NCBI GenBank assembly: GCA_015680685.1
Contig: MNCI01025300.1
Coordinates: 210,108 to 274,107 of the forward strand
Direction: 5' to 3'
From: Gnetum montanum
Lineage: Eukaryota; Streptophyta; Gnetopsida; Gnetales; Gnetaceae
Length of the DNA stretch: 64,000 bases
A model generated the notes under the pieces. That model saw only the letters and a list, made by a program, of their open reading frames with translations, was not told where the DNA came from and made no database searches. The position numbers and the translations under genes are program-made. Below are positions 10,022 through 22,172 of this stretch, piece after piece. The first letter of the stretch is position 1; the number at the start of each line of letters is the position of its first letter.

Positions 10022-10180
10022 TGTTTGAGGGCCTTTGTCATGTTTCTTGTTACTCTTCTACTACATCCTTGGTAATCTGGAATTGTTTGTTTGTTTTTTT
10101 TTTCTTCTATTTATCATGTTTGTCATCATCTCCCCATTACGATTTTTCAACCAAAGGGTAACACAAACAGGCATCGTTGC
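10022..10180. other. Flank left of the chromovirus insertion
   Basis: Short unique AT-rich stretch. Its last five bases (10176-10180, GTTGC) are the left target-site duplication of the chromovirus; the partner is ATTGC at 41474-41478. Confidence 0.6.
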
Positions 10181-10355
10181 TATCACCTGGTGAATCGCAC
10201 TAGAAAAATTTTTACTAAATAATAGCACTAAGTGCCCAACTTAGCTAGCTACTCCCAACAATGCTCAAGAACATGGAAGCACACTTACAGAAAACTCCCA
10301 ACCTTTACTCACACAAAGGTATATTACAACATGTATAAGAGGTTACCCCAATGTG
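10181..10355 (-). mobile_element. 3' LTR of chromovirus, distal part
   Basis: Aligns with 40821-41005 of the 5' LTR. It is separated from the rest of its LTR (16313-16732) by the LINE. The last 15 bases (10341-10355) are one copy of the LINE's target-site duplication. Confidence 0.85.
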
Positions 10356-10650
10356 GGGGGGGTGTCGGACCCCAAAAAGAGAATTTTATTAATTAAATGA
10401 GATAAATTTTATTAATTAAATGAGATAAAGTACATGATTAACATCTGAACATATTGATGGATAAATAGGGAGAAGAACAATGACAAATGTGGATGTTGAA
10501 GGAAAACATTTTGATACATAATCCTTCACAGGATGTGGGAGTACATTCCAAAGAGCAACCTTATGCTAGGAATCAATAAGAACTGCGAGTCAATAAGAAC
10601 TGCGAGTTAATAAGACGAGGAGAACAACAAAGAGCTAAAAATGCTCAAAA

Positions 10651-13600
10651 TTATGATAACACACTCCGATGTAGCAGATCGAGATTGGGAGGAGTGCACA
10701 AGTTGGTGTATCTGCTCCAAAGCTGCAAACAATAAAACAACTGATTAGTATCCAACTTTAACTTAGAAGTACGAGATAAAATTTGGAAATGCACAAGGCG
10801 AAAAATTTGAGATTTTTCCATAATATTTAAATGGTTAGAGTTGGACGAATCAGTGTTCTGGAAAATAGCAGTGCATCTGCGCTTCCATATATAGTAAAGA
10901 ATGAGGGGCCTAATAACTTTCCAAAGAAACTGAAGGTCAATAGAGGGGGTGGCCAGAAAGCCGAATAAAATATCCTCATGGGAAAACGTGCACAAAGGAA
11001 AAATTTTCGAAACCCACTCCCATGAAGACTGAGTGAAAGGGTAATGCTAAAAAACGTGGACAAAATCATCAGGACACTTAGGGTTTGAAATCCCAAGGTA
11101 TTCACGACGTTTGCCAATAGGCAGGCCTTGATATAGGAGGCACCAAAGAAATTGTTTAATTTTTGGAAGAGTCGGAAGGCTCCAAACTCGTGAAAAGAGA
11201 GAGAGCCAAAACTATTTAGACTCTTCTTTGTGCCATGATCGATTGCAGCGATTAACAATCATAGGGGAATCATGCAACAACTGAAAGGGCACATGTGGTT
11301 TATAAGGTAGAAGATTCGATCCATTAGTCCACTGAAAACCATGGAAGAGACTAGGAACCGAAGCATCCAAATGCAAATACTGATGAATGAAGTGATAAAG
11401 TCTATCAAGGCAATGGTGCATAATTCTGGAAGCCCCATATAAGTTTTTGAACATATCCCAAGTAATCCACTGATTGGTGAGACGAAGACATCTAAGGGAA
11501 ACAACTCCCTTTTGAAACCAGATGGTGGTTGTCCTGGCATTTGAGGTGGCTAGAGGAGCAGGACATAGGGGTAGTCACCAAGGGCAAATCTTAGAAAGAA
11601 GAGTAGGATTGATATGAATATTATTCCAATTCACATGAGAATGTAAGACCTGCCAAGCCTTCCAAATGCTTTTGAAAACATGTGTTCCAGGAATGATAAT
11701 GTCATGAGGAGAAAGGATCCAATTAACAGGGTGGATACCCTTCCAAATAGACCTATTCTTAGGGAATGCTTGTCGAAGTGTTAACTGAAGGAGATTCCCA
11801 ATAATATTGGGGGCATCCAGGTGCTGAACCAACCACTTAGCAACAAGGGTGAGACCTTCCTTAAAGGAGTTCAAAAGGCCCAATCCACCTTTGTTCTTAG
11901 GAAGAGTTACTATATTCCAGGCAACACAATGAAAGCCCCTTTTTGGGAGTCCTTAGACGACCACATGAAGTCTCGAAATAAATGTTCAAGCTTTTGATAA
12001 GAAGCATGGGAAGGGGCCCAACATGACGAATAATAAACATGGGTAGAGGCACAAATAAACTTACAGATTAGATACTTACTGGCGAGGGTGAGGGGTTTTG
12101 TTTTTCATTTTTCAATTTTTCTTTGAATTCGAGAAAGTACTTGGTCCCAAAGCTCTGACGTTGGGCCTCTAAAGCGAAAGGGGATTCCCAAAAGCTTAAT
12201 GATCTCATGGTCTTGAGTATGCTTCCAACTATAATTGGGCAAATGACTGTAGTTATTGGTGAAGCTATAAACAAAAGATTTATGCCAATTTATAATAGAT
12301 CCAGAGAGGAAGCAATATTGCTCTACTCGAGACAAGAGACACTGCACATTATCAGCATTGTTTTGAATAAGGAAAAAGGAGTCATCAGCGAAATGCATAT
12401 TGAGGAGCTGATGTTGAGGAGAAGATAGATGAACCCCAAATAAAACATTGTTTTGAATATCCAAGCTGATTTGATGACAGAGAAAATCAGCAGCAATGAT
12501 GAAGAGATAAGGAGCAAGAGGGCAACCTTGCCTAACAGACCGATGAATAGAAAATGGAGAAGTGATGCTGAAGGTAGTCACGATTCGCGCAGTAGCATAT
12601 GAGAACAAGCATTCTACCATATGAATGAACTTAGGGCCAAAACCCAATTTAGCCATGATTTGGATAATGAAGTCCCACTTAATGTTATCATAGGCTTTAG
12701 CGTAGTCAAGCTTCATTAGGAGGATATCCTGACCCTCATCCTCAGCCCACTTAAGACCTTCCCAAGCAGCCACCATGTTATTTAATATGTATCTTCCTGG
12801 AACAAAGCCAGTTTGCTGGGGGGAAATAATAAGGGTAAGGATGTTCTTTAATCGCAAGGCCAAACATTTCGCCCAAATTTTGTAAACCACATTAAGTAAG
12901 GTGATAGGTTGCCAATTGGAGATACAAGTAGGATCTCCTGATTTAGGGAGAAGACAAATAATCCCTTGGTTTAAGATTGGTCACAAAGAACCAGTAAGCG
13001 TAGCCTCTTTGATAACAAGGAAGAGGTCAGAACCTACCAGATCCCAATGCTTCTGGAAAAATTCGACTGGAAAACCATCATAATCCGAGGCTTTCCCAGG
13101 GCTTAGGTTAAAGCAAGCCTGTCGAAGCTCAACTGGAGTAATATCAACTTCTAAAATTGTCAACATAGAAGAATAAACCAGTTTAGGATAATTTAGAGTG
13201 GCTACCACAAAGGATGCGGGATCCATAGGAGTAGTGGTGAATAAGGCCTCAAAGTGTTCCTTAAGATAAGAGAGAAGACTATTTTGGTCAGTGATAATGG
13301 ATCCATTTATGGAGAGTTTATCTAAAGAGGGTGAAGGGGAGGATCGATTAAGGTACTTAAAGAATTTCTTACAGTGCTCATCCTGAATGTTTAGCCAAGT
13401 AAGGCAGCTTTTAATCAAGGCACCTTGTGCCTTATATACTTCCCAATGTTGAAAGGCAATACGGGCTCTGGAAAGCTCCCCTTGAAGGTGACTATTGAAG
13501 GGATCATCAGTTAGTTTGGTCGTAAGGTGCTCAATGGTAGAGCATATGTTGGTGTACTCTTGCCGAGAATGAGAAGCAACTTCCTTACCATAACGATGGG

Positions 13601-14507
13601 CGAGATTCCTAACTCTACTAGTAGTTCGAAGCCACCAGTGGATCCAACCCTTTGGACCAAAGGGTCTTGGTTCAGTGTTCCACAGACTAGAAAGAAGTTG
13701 TTGGGCAGAAGGAGAAGAGAAACATTGACTATGTAGCCTAAAGAGATGATAATTCTGTCGTTGGTGGTCATTATGGATCTACATAGATAAAGTAATAGGG
13801 AAATGATCAAATAAGGTTGCATGTTGGTGGACTTTAGTAGTAGAAAGGGTCTACCAAAAAGAAAGGGTGGAAAAGTAATACTTATCTAACTGACTATAAA
13901 TGCAAGCCTGCCCCTTATGAAGATTGTTCCAAGTGAAGTTGTTTAGAGAGCCACTAGCAGTGTCTGCGATGCCGTCCGAAAGATAGAAACATTTCTTAAA
14001 ATTTGACCAGGCTTGAAATTCATGATGCAGAAGTTGAGAGAAAACACCCCCAAGCTTATCATGAGAGAATTCCATCATGTTAAAATTACAACCAAAAATC
14101 CAAGGAATAGAAGGGAGGCTATAAGTGAGTTCATGCCACAATCGGGCTCGTTCGGTAGAGTCATTGGGGACATACATAGAACAAACTCCGAAGGGATCAT
14201 GTGAGGATGAGAAAACAGCCCAGGCCACTCGGTGACCTAAATCGGACCCATGTTGAAGGAGTTTGTCTTTCCAATAGGCTGGACAAAGAATGGCTGCGCC
14301 ACCTTTTCCACACTCATGAGAAGTAGCAAGAACAGAAGAATGGGGAAGAAACCAGTGGGCTAAAAGAGATAATTGTTTGGCTGAGATCTTGATTTCTTGG
14401 AGGAGAAGGAAATCCAAAGTGAGATTTAGGCTAGAGAGAAAGTTGCTAGCTCGTTTGCGACGAAGCCTATCAGTTAGGCCTTGGGAATTCCAAGATAAGA
14501 GGTTCAT
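10651..14507 (-). pseudogene. LINE ORF2: endonuclease-reverse transcriptase
   Basis: The product would nick target DNA and prime reverse transcription there. The apurinic-type endonuclease lies at 14507 to about 13780 (start MNLLSWNSQGL, QEIK, and a terminal DHFP motif). The reverse transcriptase spans about 13400-12100, with GFVPGR near 12800 and the catalytic FADD near 12390. A C-terminal LINE domain (PKNKGGLGLLN near 11870; a Trp-rich end near 10900-10700) follows. Only about three stop codons interrupt the endonuclease-RT part (near 13853, 13790, 12980); there is at least one frameshift after the RT. Decay is modest compared with the LTR elements around it. Confidence 0.85.
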
Positions 14508-15709
14508 GGAGAAGCTCTAGATGTTATGAGTGACAGGGTAGTAGAAGGATTGGGATTAGCAGTGTCAATTGTCATAGTAGTGGAAAGAATTGCAAAGGAG
14601 TTGCTTGTATTGACAGTTAAAGATGGGTTAGTTTTGGGCAAAGAAGAGGAAGGAGGAGTAGTGGTTTTAGATGCTTTGGCCCTTTTCCTTCCCCCTACCA
14701 TGACAAACTCATCACGTAAAAGTGAATCTTGGACTAATTGTGAGTGGATGATTGGTGCTTTGGACCTGGCCTTAATGAGAGAATGGGATTGGGAGACTCT
14801 TGCCTTGAAGGGAGCAGATGAGGAAGAAGGGTGTGAAGCATTGTTAGAAGTAGAACCGAACTTAATGGGAGCAATTGGTGGGTTAGGTTGAGGAGTGACT
14901 ACAGGACTAGATTTGGGAGGATTGGTTTGAGATTTTTTCTTAGCTAGAAAGGGACAAGTAGAAATGTGGTGCTCTGCACGATGACAGTAGCTACAAGAGT
15001 TAGGAAGATAAAAATAGTCTACCTTTTGATTAAAAACTTTGCCTCTAGCTCCTAAGGCTAAAGTGGTTTGCTTTTGAGAAATGTCTAGTTCGATAGAGTA
15101 GCAACAAAAGTGAGCCCCGTTAACCTCAATTCCATGGTTGGAGATGACTCGCCCTAAGGCGCTAACTATGTCTCGCTCAACAGGTGAAAAGATTAAAGGA
15201 AGATGAGGTAGCTCTACATAACAAGGGATAATATTAAAGGCTAGGTCACTGACATTGAAATTAAATTTCCAGGCCCGGGCAATAAGTGTAGCATTACGAG
15301 TAGGAAAAATTCGAAGAGAGAGAGCTTTCTTGATGTGAGAAGCCTCAGAAAGTTCAGCAAGGAAAAAATTACGAGCATAGTATCGAGCGTGTAACACTTG
15401 TATTCCGTGAGATTGTAAAATAGTTCTAATATGCAAATTGATGCTTAATGATCGAGGTAGATAAGCTACTATTTGAAAAAAAATAAAGTGTGCAGAAAAA
15501 TCTTGAGAAATAGATTCAAAAATATCTTCAGGTAAAAGAAAATCTAAAGATTCTGAGTTGGGAGAACTTTCCTGAGGTGAAGAAGTAGCACCCACTGAAG
15601 ATTTGTCCATATCCTTGCATGAAATGAGCTCCACATCCATTGGAACTGGCTCAACACTGGTAATAACACAATGACAGCCCCGGCACAACCAACAGCAATA
15701 GCACCACAA
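14504..15709 (-). CDS. LINE ORF1: DUF4283 / zinc-knuckle RNA-binding protein
   Basis: An uninterrupted frame of 401 codons for the RNA-binding ORF1 protein of plant L1 elements. A DUF4283-like region spans roughly residues 60-210. A zinc knuckle CSYCHRAEHHISTC lies near residue 240, followed by a Ser/Pro-rich tail. The first 20 residues are Cys-rich, so the true start may be the internal Met near residue 24. Its stop overlaps the ORF2 start as ATGA (14504-14507), an arrangement suited to termination-reinitiation. Confidence 0.8.
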   Translation of the reverse strand: MWCYCCWLCRGCHCVITSVEPVPMDVELISCKDMDKSSVGATSSPQESSPNSESLDFLLPEDIFESISQDFSAHFIFFQIVAYLPRSLSINLHIRTILQSHGIQVLHARYYARNFFLAELSEASHIKKALSLRIFPTRNATLIARAWKFNFNVSDLAFNIIPCYVELPHLPLIFSPVERDIVSALGRVISNHGIEVNGAHFCCYSIELDISQKQTTLALGARGKVFNQKVDYFYLPNSCSYCHRAEHHISTCPFLAKKKSQTNPPKSSPVVTPQPNPPIAPIKFGSTSNNASHPSSSSAPFKARVSQSHSLIKARSKAPIIHSQLVQDSLLRDEFVMVGGRKRAKASKTTTPPSSSLPKTNPSLTVNTSNSFAILSTTMTIDTANPNPSTTLSLITSRASP

Positions 15710-16312
15710 AGTAGACCCTGCTGCCCACTGCTACCACAAGAGTGCAGCATAGCAACCGCCAAAGCGTGGCCCTCATGGCAAATGGTCTAGCACTCCTACA
15801 TCCTCTTTTCAGAGTTTCCCTGGTTCTGGTTTCAGATTTGATTCCAGATCTGGGTTTAATCCTAGATCTGCAAACGGGGGTTTCAACTCTGGTAGATCTG
15901 GATCTGAGTCCAGATCTACGTGCCTTCTGCTCCTGTGTTTGCTCCACCGCCCGCCTAGATCATTACTTCTAGATCTGATTCGTTTCGCGGATGCTCTCAT
16001 GGTCCAGGCTGTGGCCGAGGATGCGGCCACAACAACAGTGCGCATTCCGCTTCTCAGGCCATGTTCAGACAGTCCTCTGGTTTTCGCAATCAAGAAGATT
16101 TGGTTAGGTTCGTGGAAAAAAGGTAACAGGATCAAATTCAACATCGTCAATTCAGTTTAAAGGCTCCAGCATGAGGATCAGGCGCATGCAGAAGTAAATG
16201 GAAATGATTGCAGAAGCCCCTTTACAAATATCCCTGAAACTGGTTTGTACCATCAAGTCCAAAGAAATGTTGGTCAGTATATGTCTCTATAGAAAAAATC
16301 TTGAGACAGGAG
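15710..16312 (-). other. 5' region of the LINE
   Basis: GC-richer than the surroundings. Open frames on both strands are rich in Arg, Ser and Gly (plus strand 15790-15960; repeated AGATCT). On the plus strand near 16040-16120 a short peptide-like stretch (GFRNQEDLVRFVEKR) looks coding. It may be 5' UTR or captured foreign sequence; nothing was recognised with certainty. Confidence 0.35.
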
Positions 16313-16732
16313 GGTTACCCGAATGTGAGCAGCAGCTCTTGTATTTATAGGTGTAGGCGTACCCGAGCTTGCTAGTATGCTCCCATGACTGGCGCTACAA
16401 ACGCATCACTTGCATCTCCAACACAGAGTATGCACGTAACTCATTGTCAATTTTGTCTTCCATCCACTTCACCTCAATTGGTGATAGTAGATGTGCATGC
16501 GGTACATTTGGCGAGCTCAACTGTAGCCCCCCTCACATGCGTCGCACTTGGCTTCCTCTAGATGTGCATGCGTTACATCTGGGTGAACCCAATTGTAGCC
16601 CCCTCACATGCGTGGCACCTAACTCCATCTAGTGGTACCAGATGTCTTTCCACACCCCAAGTGTGGATCAATTGTAGTTCACACATGCCTGCACATGAGC
16701 TTAGGATTGCAATAGCTCAAGAGGTCATGACA
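16313..16732 (-). mobile_element. 3' LTR of chromovirus, proximal part
   Basis: Begins TGTCATGA at 16732 like the 5' LTR at 41473. A TATAAATA box is at 16342-16349. It holds two copies of the roughly 74-bp tandem unit, against three in the 5' LTR. Confidence 0.85.
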
Positions 16733-18028
16733 AACCCACCCCACTAAATGAGTTTGACATTATCGTTGGAAGTCCTTCCAAATAAAGTTTGATCAACTCC
16801 TCAAACTACCATAAGGTAATGTCACATTTCCATGTGGTTTCCTCTTCACTATAGTCTTTCTACTAGACTAAGTAGTCGGTTCGCCAATTCTTTCGAGTAG
16901 CACCTTTAGTTAGATGGCTAAGAATCCTCTCAGTCATGCTTTGAAATTCCTTTCGAACACCAAAAGAAGCTCTTCTAACTTGATGCCTTGTCACATCCTC
17001 ATCCTCATAGAAGGGTTTGAGGAAGCTTACATGAAACGTTGGGTGGAGTTTTATCCACTTTGGAGGTTTCAAATGATAGGACACATTGCCTACCTACTTC
17101 ACAACCTCAAACGGTCCATTGTACCTCTAAAGAAGGCCTTTGTGGTACCATTTATCAGTTACCTTCTTCCAAATTTTGGGAGTAAGTTTCAACAAGACCT
17201 TATCCCCTTCATTGTACTCGACCACCCTCTGATTCTAATCGGCATACTTCTTCATGTGCTTGTGCACCTTGGCTAAGCTGTCTTGAGCTTGCTCATACAA
17301 ATTTTGCTTATCGTGTGCAAAGTGATACGTCGCTAGGCATTTCCCTTGTGACTTTGATCTTGACACCTCCAATGGTATTGGGGGTTGATGCCCAAATACC
17401 AACTCTGCAGGACTCAACCCTATTGAAGAAGTTTGATGCAAGTTGTAGCAAAATTGGATGGTGTCCAACAATGTGACCCAATTCTGCTAACTTGTGGTGA
17501 CAAAGTGGCGAAGATACTTTTCGATTAGAGCATTCACCGGCTCGGTATGCCCATTCATCTGGGGTTGGTTAGCTGTGAAAAATTTCAATTTTGAGCCCAT
17601 AAAAAGAGAACAACACCACCTAGAACTTCCCTATGAACCGTGCATCTCGATCACTTACAATGTTCCAAGGTACGCCAAAGACCTTTACAACATGCCGGAA
17701 GAAGAGTTCGGTAGTTGTTTCTGCAATGCACCCCTAAGGTGTAGCTACAAACTTAGTGTATTTAGAGAACCGATAGTTCACAACCAATACCGATGCCTTC
17801 CCATCCCCTTGTGAGTAGCTTTTCATGAAATTCATGAAAGCAGACTCCCATGGTCTTTCTGAGATTGGGAGGGGTTGAAGAAGCCCACCCTACTTCTTCT
17901 TCTCTATCTTGTCTAGCTAACACACTAGACAGGTTCTCATGTACAATTCCACATCCTCTTCCATCTCAAGCCAAAAGTAGCCTCAAGATAGAAGAGCTAG
18001 CATTCTCTTCACCCATAGGTGTTCATCC
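16733..18028 (-). pseudogene. Chromovirus integrase with chromodomain (3' part of pol)
   Basis: Continues the pol gene interrupted at 37713. Reading from 18028: the zinc-binding half with TCLVC near 17930, then the core with SDRDARF near 17660, the LSPAELVFGH region near 17400, HVSFLKPF near 17030, and a chromodomain whose YSEEETTW lies near 16830. The chromodomain is known to steer integration to certain chromatin. Several stops (TAG where Trp codons are expected) and frameshifts are present. The Tat-like element splits the gene in the integrase zinc-binding region; skipping it together with one 5-bp duplication restores reading phase there. Confidence 0.85.
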
Positions 18029-19761
18029 TGAAACACCACTAATTTTGGCCTAACACTTTGAAATGAAAATGACTCAAGCCCTTTCGAAGTGTCAAAGAGA
18101 AAATTTGGATAAGGCATGACATTCACGCTAACTTGGATGCTCACACTGGATGTTGGATGCTGACAATTCATGCTAGATGTTGACAATTCATGCTGGACAC
18201 TATGGTCACGCTATGGTCACATTGCAGCATGACCTCCAGCGTGACCAACTTTCACAACTCCAAACAGCTTCTGAACCGACTTAGAATGACTTGATTTCGA
18301 ACATGTAGGTCATCCTTGGGCATCCTCAGGCTCAGCATCGACAACCTCCAGCTACAACCTCTAGAAAATTCTAGTTCCAAAAATCAAAAATTGCAAGTTT
18401 TCATAGGTATTTGCAGGTCATGCTACAGGTGACACTACAGGTCACGTTGTGGTCATGCTGCAGCATAAGTGTAGCGTGACCTGCCAAAAAGGGCTCAAGA
18501 ACAAGACACATCAACCTCAAGGTAGTCCAGAACAAGGCTCAAATTCCTAGATTCCATATCATCTTCAAGGTCACAAGGCAGGCAGCAGCCACACTTCAAG
18601 AATTAGGCTTCAAAATTCAAATTTGGAGTCAAAAGGTCTCATTTCCCTCACTCATGCTGAAGGTCATGCTAGGCATGAGTGCAGCGTACACACGCTAGCA
18701 CGCTAGGACTCACGCTGGAGGTCATGCTAGGTGTGAGTGTAGCGTAAACACAAATGAACTCATGCTAGAGCCACATCCACTCACGCTGGAGGCTTTGGCA
18801 AAATAGAAACACCTCAAATAGCCACGGAACCCCTCAAATTGACATCCTACAGTAATTGATTTAGGGACCAAGAAGTTTCAAGTGAGCCGGAATCAATTCC
18901 TTTGATTTTCTTTGTAATTTTCTTCATTTTTGGGCATGTCGAGCCCTCACGGTCTAAATTGTATGTACTCCCATGGGCTTGAGTAACCCACGAGTTGTAA
19001 AATGCAATGTACCTAGCCAAAAACGTAGCTTGCTGGCACATGACCAACTCACACATGGCTGTCCGTCGGACACGTGTCACTTGATCTGTTTTTCTATTAA
19101 ATCCCAACCGTTGATTCCATTTTGGAATTCCAAACTAGAGTCTGAACTAGCCCTATAAATACCCTATCGATTCACATAAATGGGGGTTGGTAATCGGAGA
19201 CATTGGTAATTCTGAAAACATACAACAAACCAACAATCCTTGGGCGCTTGGCATACTTGACTCCTGGCATCCAAGCAATTCATCACATCATTGCATCACA
19301 TCATCCCGGGGCTCAGCGTTTGACCTACCATCCATACATGCAGCTACACTTTGACCAGTGCACATCTTTTCTAAGCAATACAATTTAGTTTGTTTTGCCA
19401 ACCAACCATTATTTCTGTTTACTCTATTTTATATTTAGTTTATGTTCTGTTTACGTTCTGCTTACTACATTTAGTTTCTGTTCTATTTACGTTCCATTTG
19501 CAATACACTGCATATATTTCTATTTACATTTTATGTGCACTATTCACGTTTTAAGACATCAATTATGATAACCCCAGCGCAAGCCATAGTTTATGTTTGG
19601 GAAAGTCCTTGGTTGATTTTCCTGTAGACCATCCATGGCACTCTACCTTCGTTCCCTTTTCCAACTTGCCCTCAAGCGAAGGCAGGGTCAGCTGTGCTTG
19701 CCCGACAATCTTTCGGTGTTTGTTTCCTTCTAGTCTTACACTGACAATTTAGGTTAGTATA
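18029..19761 (+). mobile_element. 5' LTR of Tat-like element
   Basis: The first 800 bp are packed with TCACGCTG / CAGCGTGA and their C-to-T variants. A TATAAATA box lies at 19154-19161. Its partner is 36005-37707. Confidence 0.88.
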
Positions 19762-19766
19762 GTAAA

Positions 19767-19784
19767 TTGGTGCTAGAAGGAGGG
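19767..19784 (+). other. Candidate primer-binding site of Tat-like element
   Basis: TTGGTGCTAGAAGGAGGG, five bases after the LTR. The form TGGYGCTAGAAGGAGGG fits what I recall for Tat-lineage elements; I do not assign the tRNA. Confidence 0.55.
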
Positions 19785-20435
19785 CCACCTTGTTTATCAT
19801 CTAGTCGAAACATACCTAACTAATGTTGCCAGATGCTGAAACTCAAATCATCTTGCACATGCTGAGCTTGCTCACGCTGACTTTGTCACACACGCTGAGC
19901 TTGCTCATGCTAAAGCTAGTTGCACACAATGTGAGTTAAGTCACGCTATACATGCTACTTTTGGCAACACGTTGTTTGTCACGTTGTAGGTACTTCTCAC
20001 GTGGTTAGTCATGTTGTTGTTAGTCACGATGTGGTCGCTCATGGTCAACTCGTCTAGCCCAATTTACTCACATTCATTATAGAATCTTTCCAGACCAACC
20101 CAGCAATGCTTCCGATCTTGGACTTTGGGGCCAAAACCTTGAACCCTATGACTGCCACAGAATCCATAACTATTATTGAATAGGTATATCCCCAAGGCCC
20201 TACATGCTAGTCACTCAGGGTACAAGGCAAAGGTCCTACTCATGTGACTCTTACACTTGAACAGTATAACTTCATCTGTGTCAAGATCCAAGCCAACCTA
20301 CCTATCAACCGTATAGAGAGGGAAGTGAAGTGAGAATATGAATTTATCCACAAAGGAGGACATGAGTTCATCCCCTCAGCATTCGACATAATCCCGCTAT
20401 CCAAAAACCATCATAAACTCATATCCCAGCTTCTT
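19785..20435 (+). other. Leader of Tat-like element
   Basis: Non-coding leader before gag. At 19850-20050 it carries about ten more CACGCTG-type motifs. Confidence 0.6.
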
Positions 20436-22172
20436 ATGGCAAGAAGTCAAGCCCTACAACTACCTCCAATAGAGCCTCAAGATGAGGAAGATGACTTTGC
20501 AGCCCAATCTGAACATGGAGATTCCTACCACACCGTTAGTCCCCATGCCTATACAATCCCATTATTCCACCCTTTTCTGGAAGAAACCGTGCTTCCTCCT
20601 TCATTCGCAAATACTTGAGCACCAATCTACCGTAAAGAGATACCCGCTTCCATTCCTATCTTCTCCATGCTCAATAATATTCACTCTAATGCGTCCACTT
20701 CCATCGTACCCTTGCAAGTACAGTCCCAACAACTCCCTCCCCAAACTAACATAGGGTCAATCTTTCGATCTCAAGTAATTGGAATGCCATCAATCATACC
20801 AGCTTCCACATCCACCCATTACATACCTCAGGTGCAGATCCACGGGGCACCATTGATTACTCCAACCCAACACGTTCAGGGTGTTACTTCACAACTTGTG
20901 GCTGGGCAATGGGTTCCACCGGTAGTCTCAGTCCCGAATACCATCCCACCACAACAAATGTTAGCCCAACAGCCTCTCTTTCCACAAACAATGCAACAAT
21001 TGAACCATTATCATCCACAATCCGCTCAATCCACTAGTTTTCCTACCACCCAAGAATGGGCAAACACACAAAAAATGATGCACTCGTTGGAAAAAGAATT
21101 AAAACACCTGAAAACTGTGAACAATGAGGAAGTCAAGGTACTAGATTTCTATCAAGATAACCCAATTGACTCCTTAATTCCACCCTTAACCTTGCCAAAG
21201 GGAGTCTCATTACCCCAGCTGACCAAGTACAATGGAGAGGGAGACCCAAATGCCCACCTCGTGACATTTCGAACCGAAAGTATTTTGCTTCAGGCATGGC
21301 CCCATGTAATTATGCATGTGTTTGCTATGTCCTTAACTGGAAAAGCCTTAGACTGGTACTGAGCTTTACCCCGTAGCTCCATATCTTCTCTGGAGGATTT
21401 GTTGCGCCACTTTGTCACCTGCTTCAAATACAATCTGAAACCTAAAGCCATGTTAGATAGCTTGACTCAAATTAAACAAGCACCTTTAGAGCCAGCAAAA
21501 AAATTTATTCAAAGATGGAGTGCAGCCTTGAATGAACTTCATGAGCCTATTCTTGAAATGTATCTGCTTACCATCCTTAAGGCAGCCACAAATGACTTCA
21601 TTAAATCGAAGCTTTACTATTTAAAACCTCGTACCTTGAGTCAGGAATTTGTACAAATTAAAGACATAGAAGAGGTTGCACAAACAAGTAATGACCCAGC
21701 CTACTCAACGTTTAGGAGCCAACATACGAGGAAAGATAAATCCAAAACAATGGTAGCAGTAGTGGCTGAAACATCCCAACCTAGTCATCCAGGACAAAAA
21801 GGAAAACAACCTACTATCCCAAACAGCTATGAAAGAACCACACCCACTCCTACACCCGAAAATTCCTCAAACAGAAACAACAACATAGGTCATGCCCATA
21901 CATTTGAAAGAAAAGACCCCACTCAATACACACCATTGCCCATGAAGCCTTCACAATTGCTTGATCAACTTCTAAAGGTCGGGCTAATTCAACACAAACA
22001 AATGTCTCCTGCGGCCTCTCAAAGACATGATCAATTTTGTGAATTGGCCAAAAATCTAGCCTTAGCAATAGCCAATGAACCCCCCATTCCAAAAGGCTTT
22101 AGGTTGGATAGGTTTTGTGAATATCACCAACAGTGTGGTCATGGGACTGATTACTGCTTTACATTGAAATAG
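20436..22172 (+). pseudogene. Tat-like gag
   Basis: Capsid gene of the element. A Pro/Gln-rich amino part (about 20670-21060) precedes the conserved capsid domain: LTKYNGEGDPNAHL at about 21215, GKALDWY at 21345, then LLRHF and AKKFIQRW. The end has the motif CEYHQQCGHGTDYC (about 22118), the Cys/His box typical of Tat gag. A stop follows the WY motif (21361), and the frame shifts before 20667. The true start is unclear; 20436 is the first long frame. Confidence 0.8.

Larger units (their letters stand above)
10356..16312 (-). mobile_element. L1-type LINE retrotransposon
   Basis: A 5.96-kb insertion in the chromovirus LTR, bounded by GGTTACCCCAATGTG (10341-10355) and its one-mismatch copy at 16313-16327. 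Order on the minus strand is 5' region, ORF1 (15709-14504), then ORF2 (from 14507) with endonuclease and reverse transcriptase. The 3' end lies at about 10356 and ends in a C run. I see no poly(A) tail, which is unusual for this group. Near the 3' end a 23-bp unit is duplicated (10384-10428). Confidence 0.88.

Noticed and set aside
12207-12428. Plus-strand frame in the LINE RT region
   Set aside because: Antisense shadow of the RT; no motif.
14526-14891. 121-codon plus-strand frame
   Set aside because: Antisense shadow of the LINE ORF1 Ser/Pro-rich tail.
18000-20050. CRISPR-like or satellite interpretation of the CACGCTG repeats
   Set aside because: Spacing is irregular, both orientations occur, and the context is a plant LTR; neither a CRISPR array nor a tandem satellite fits.
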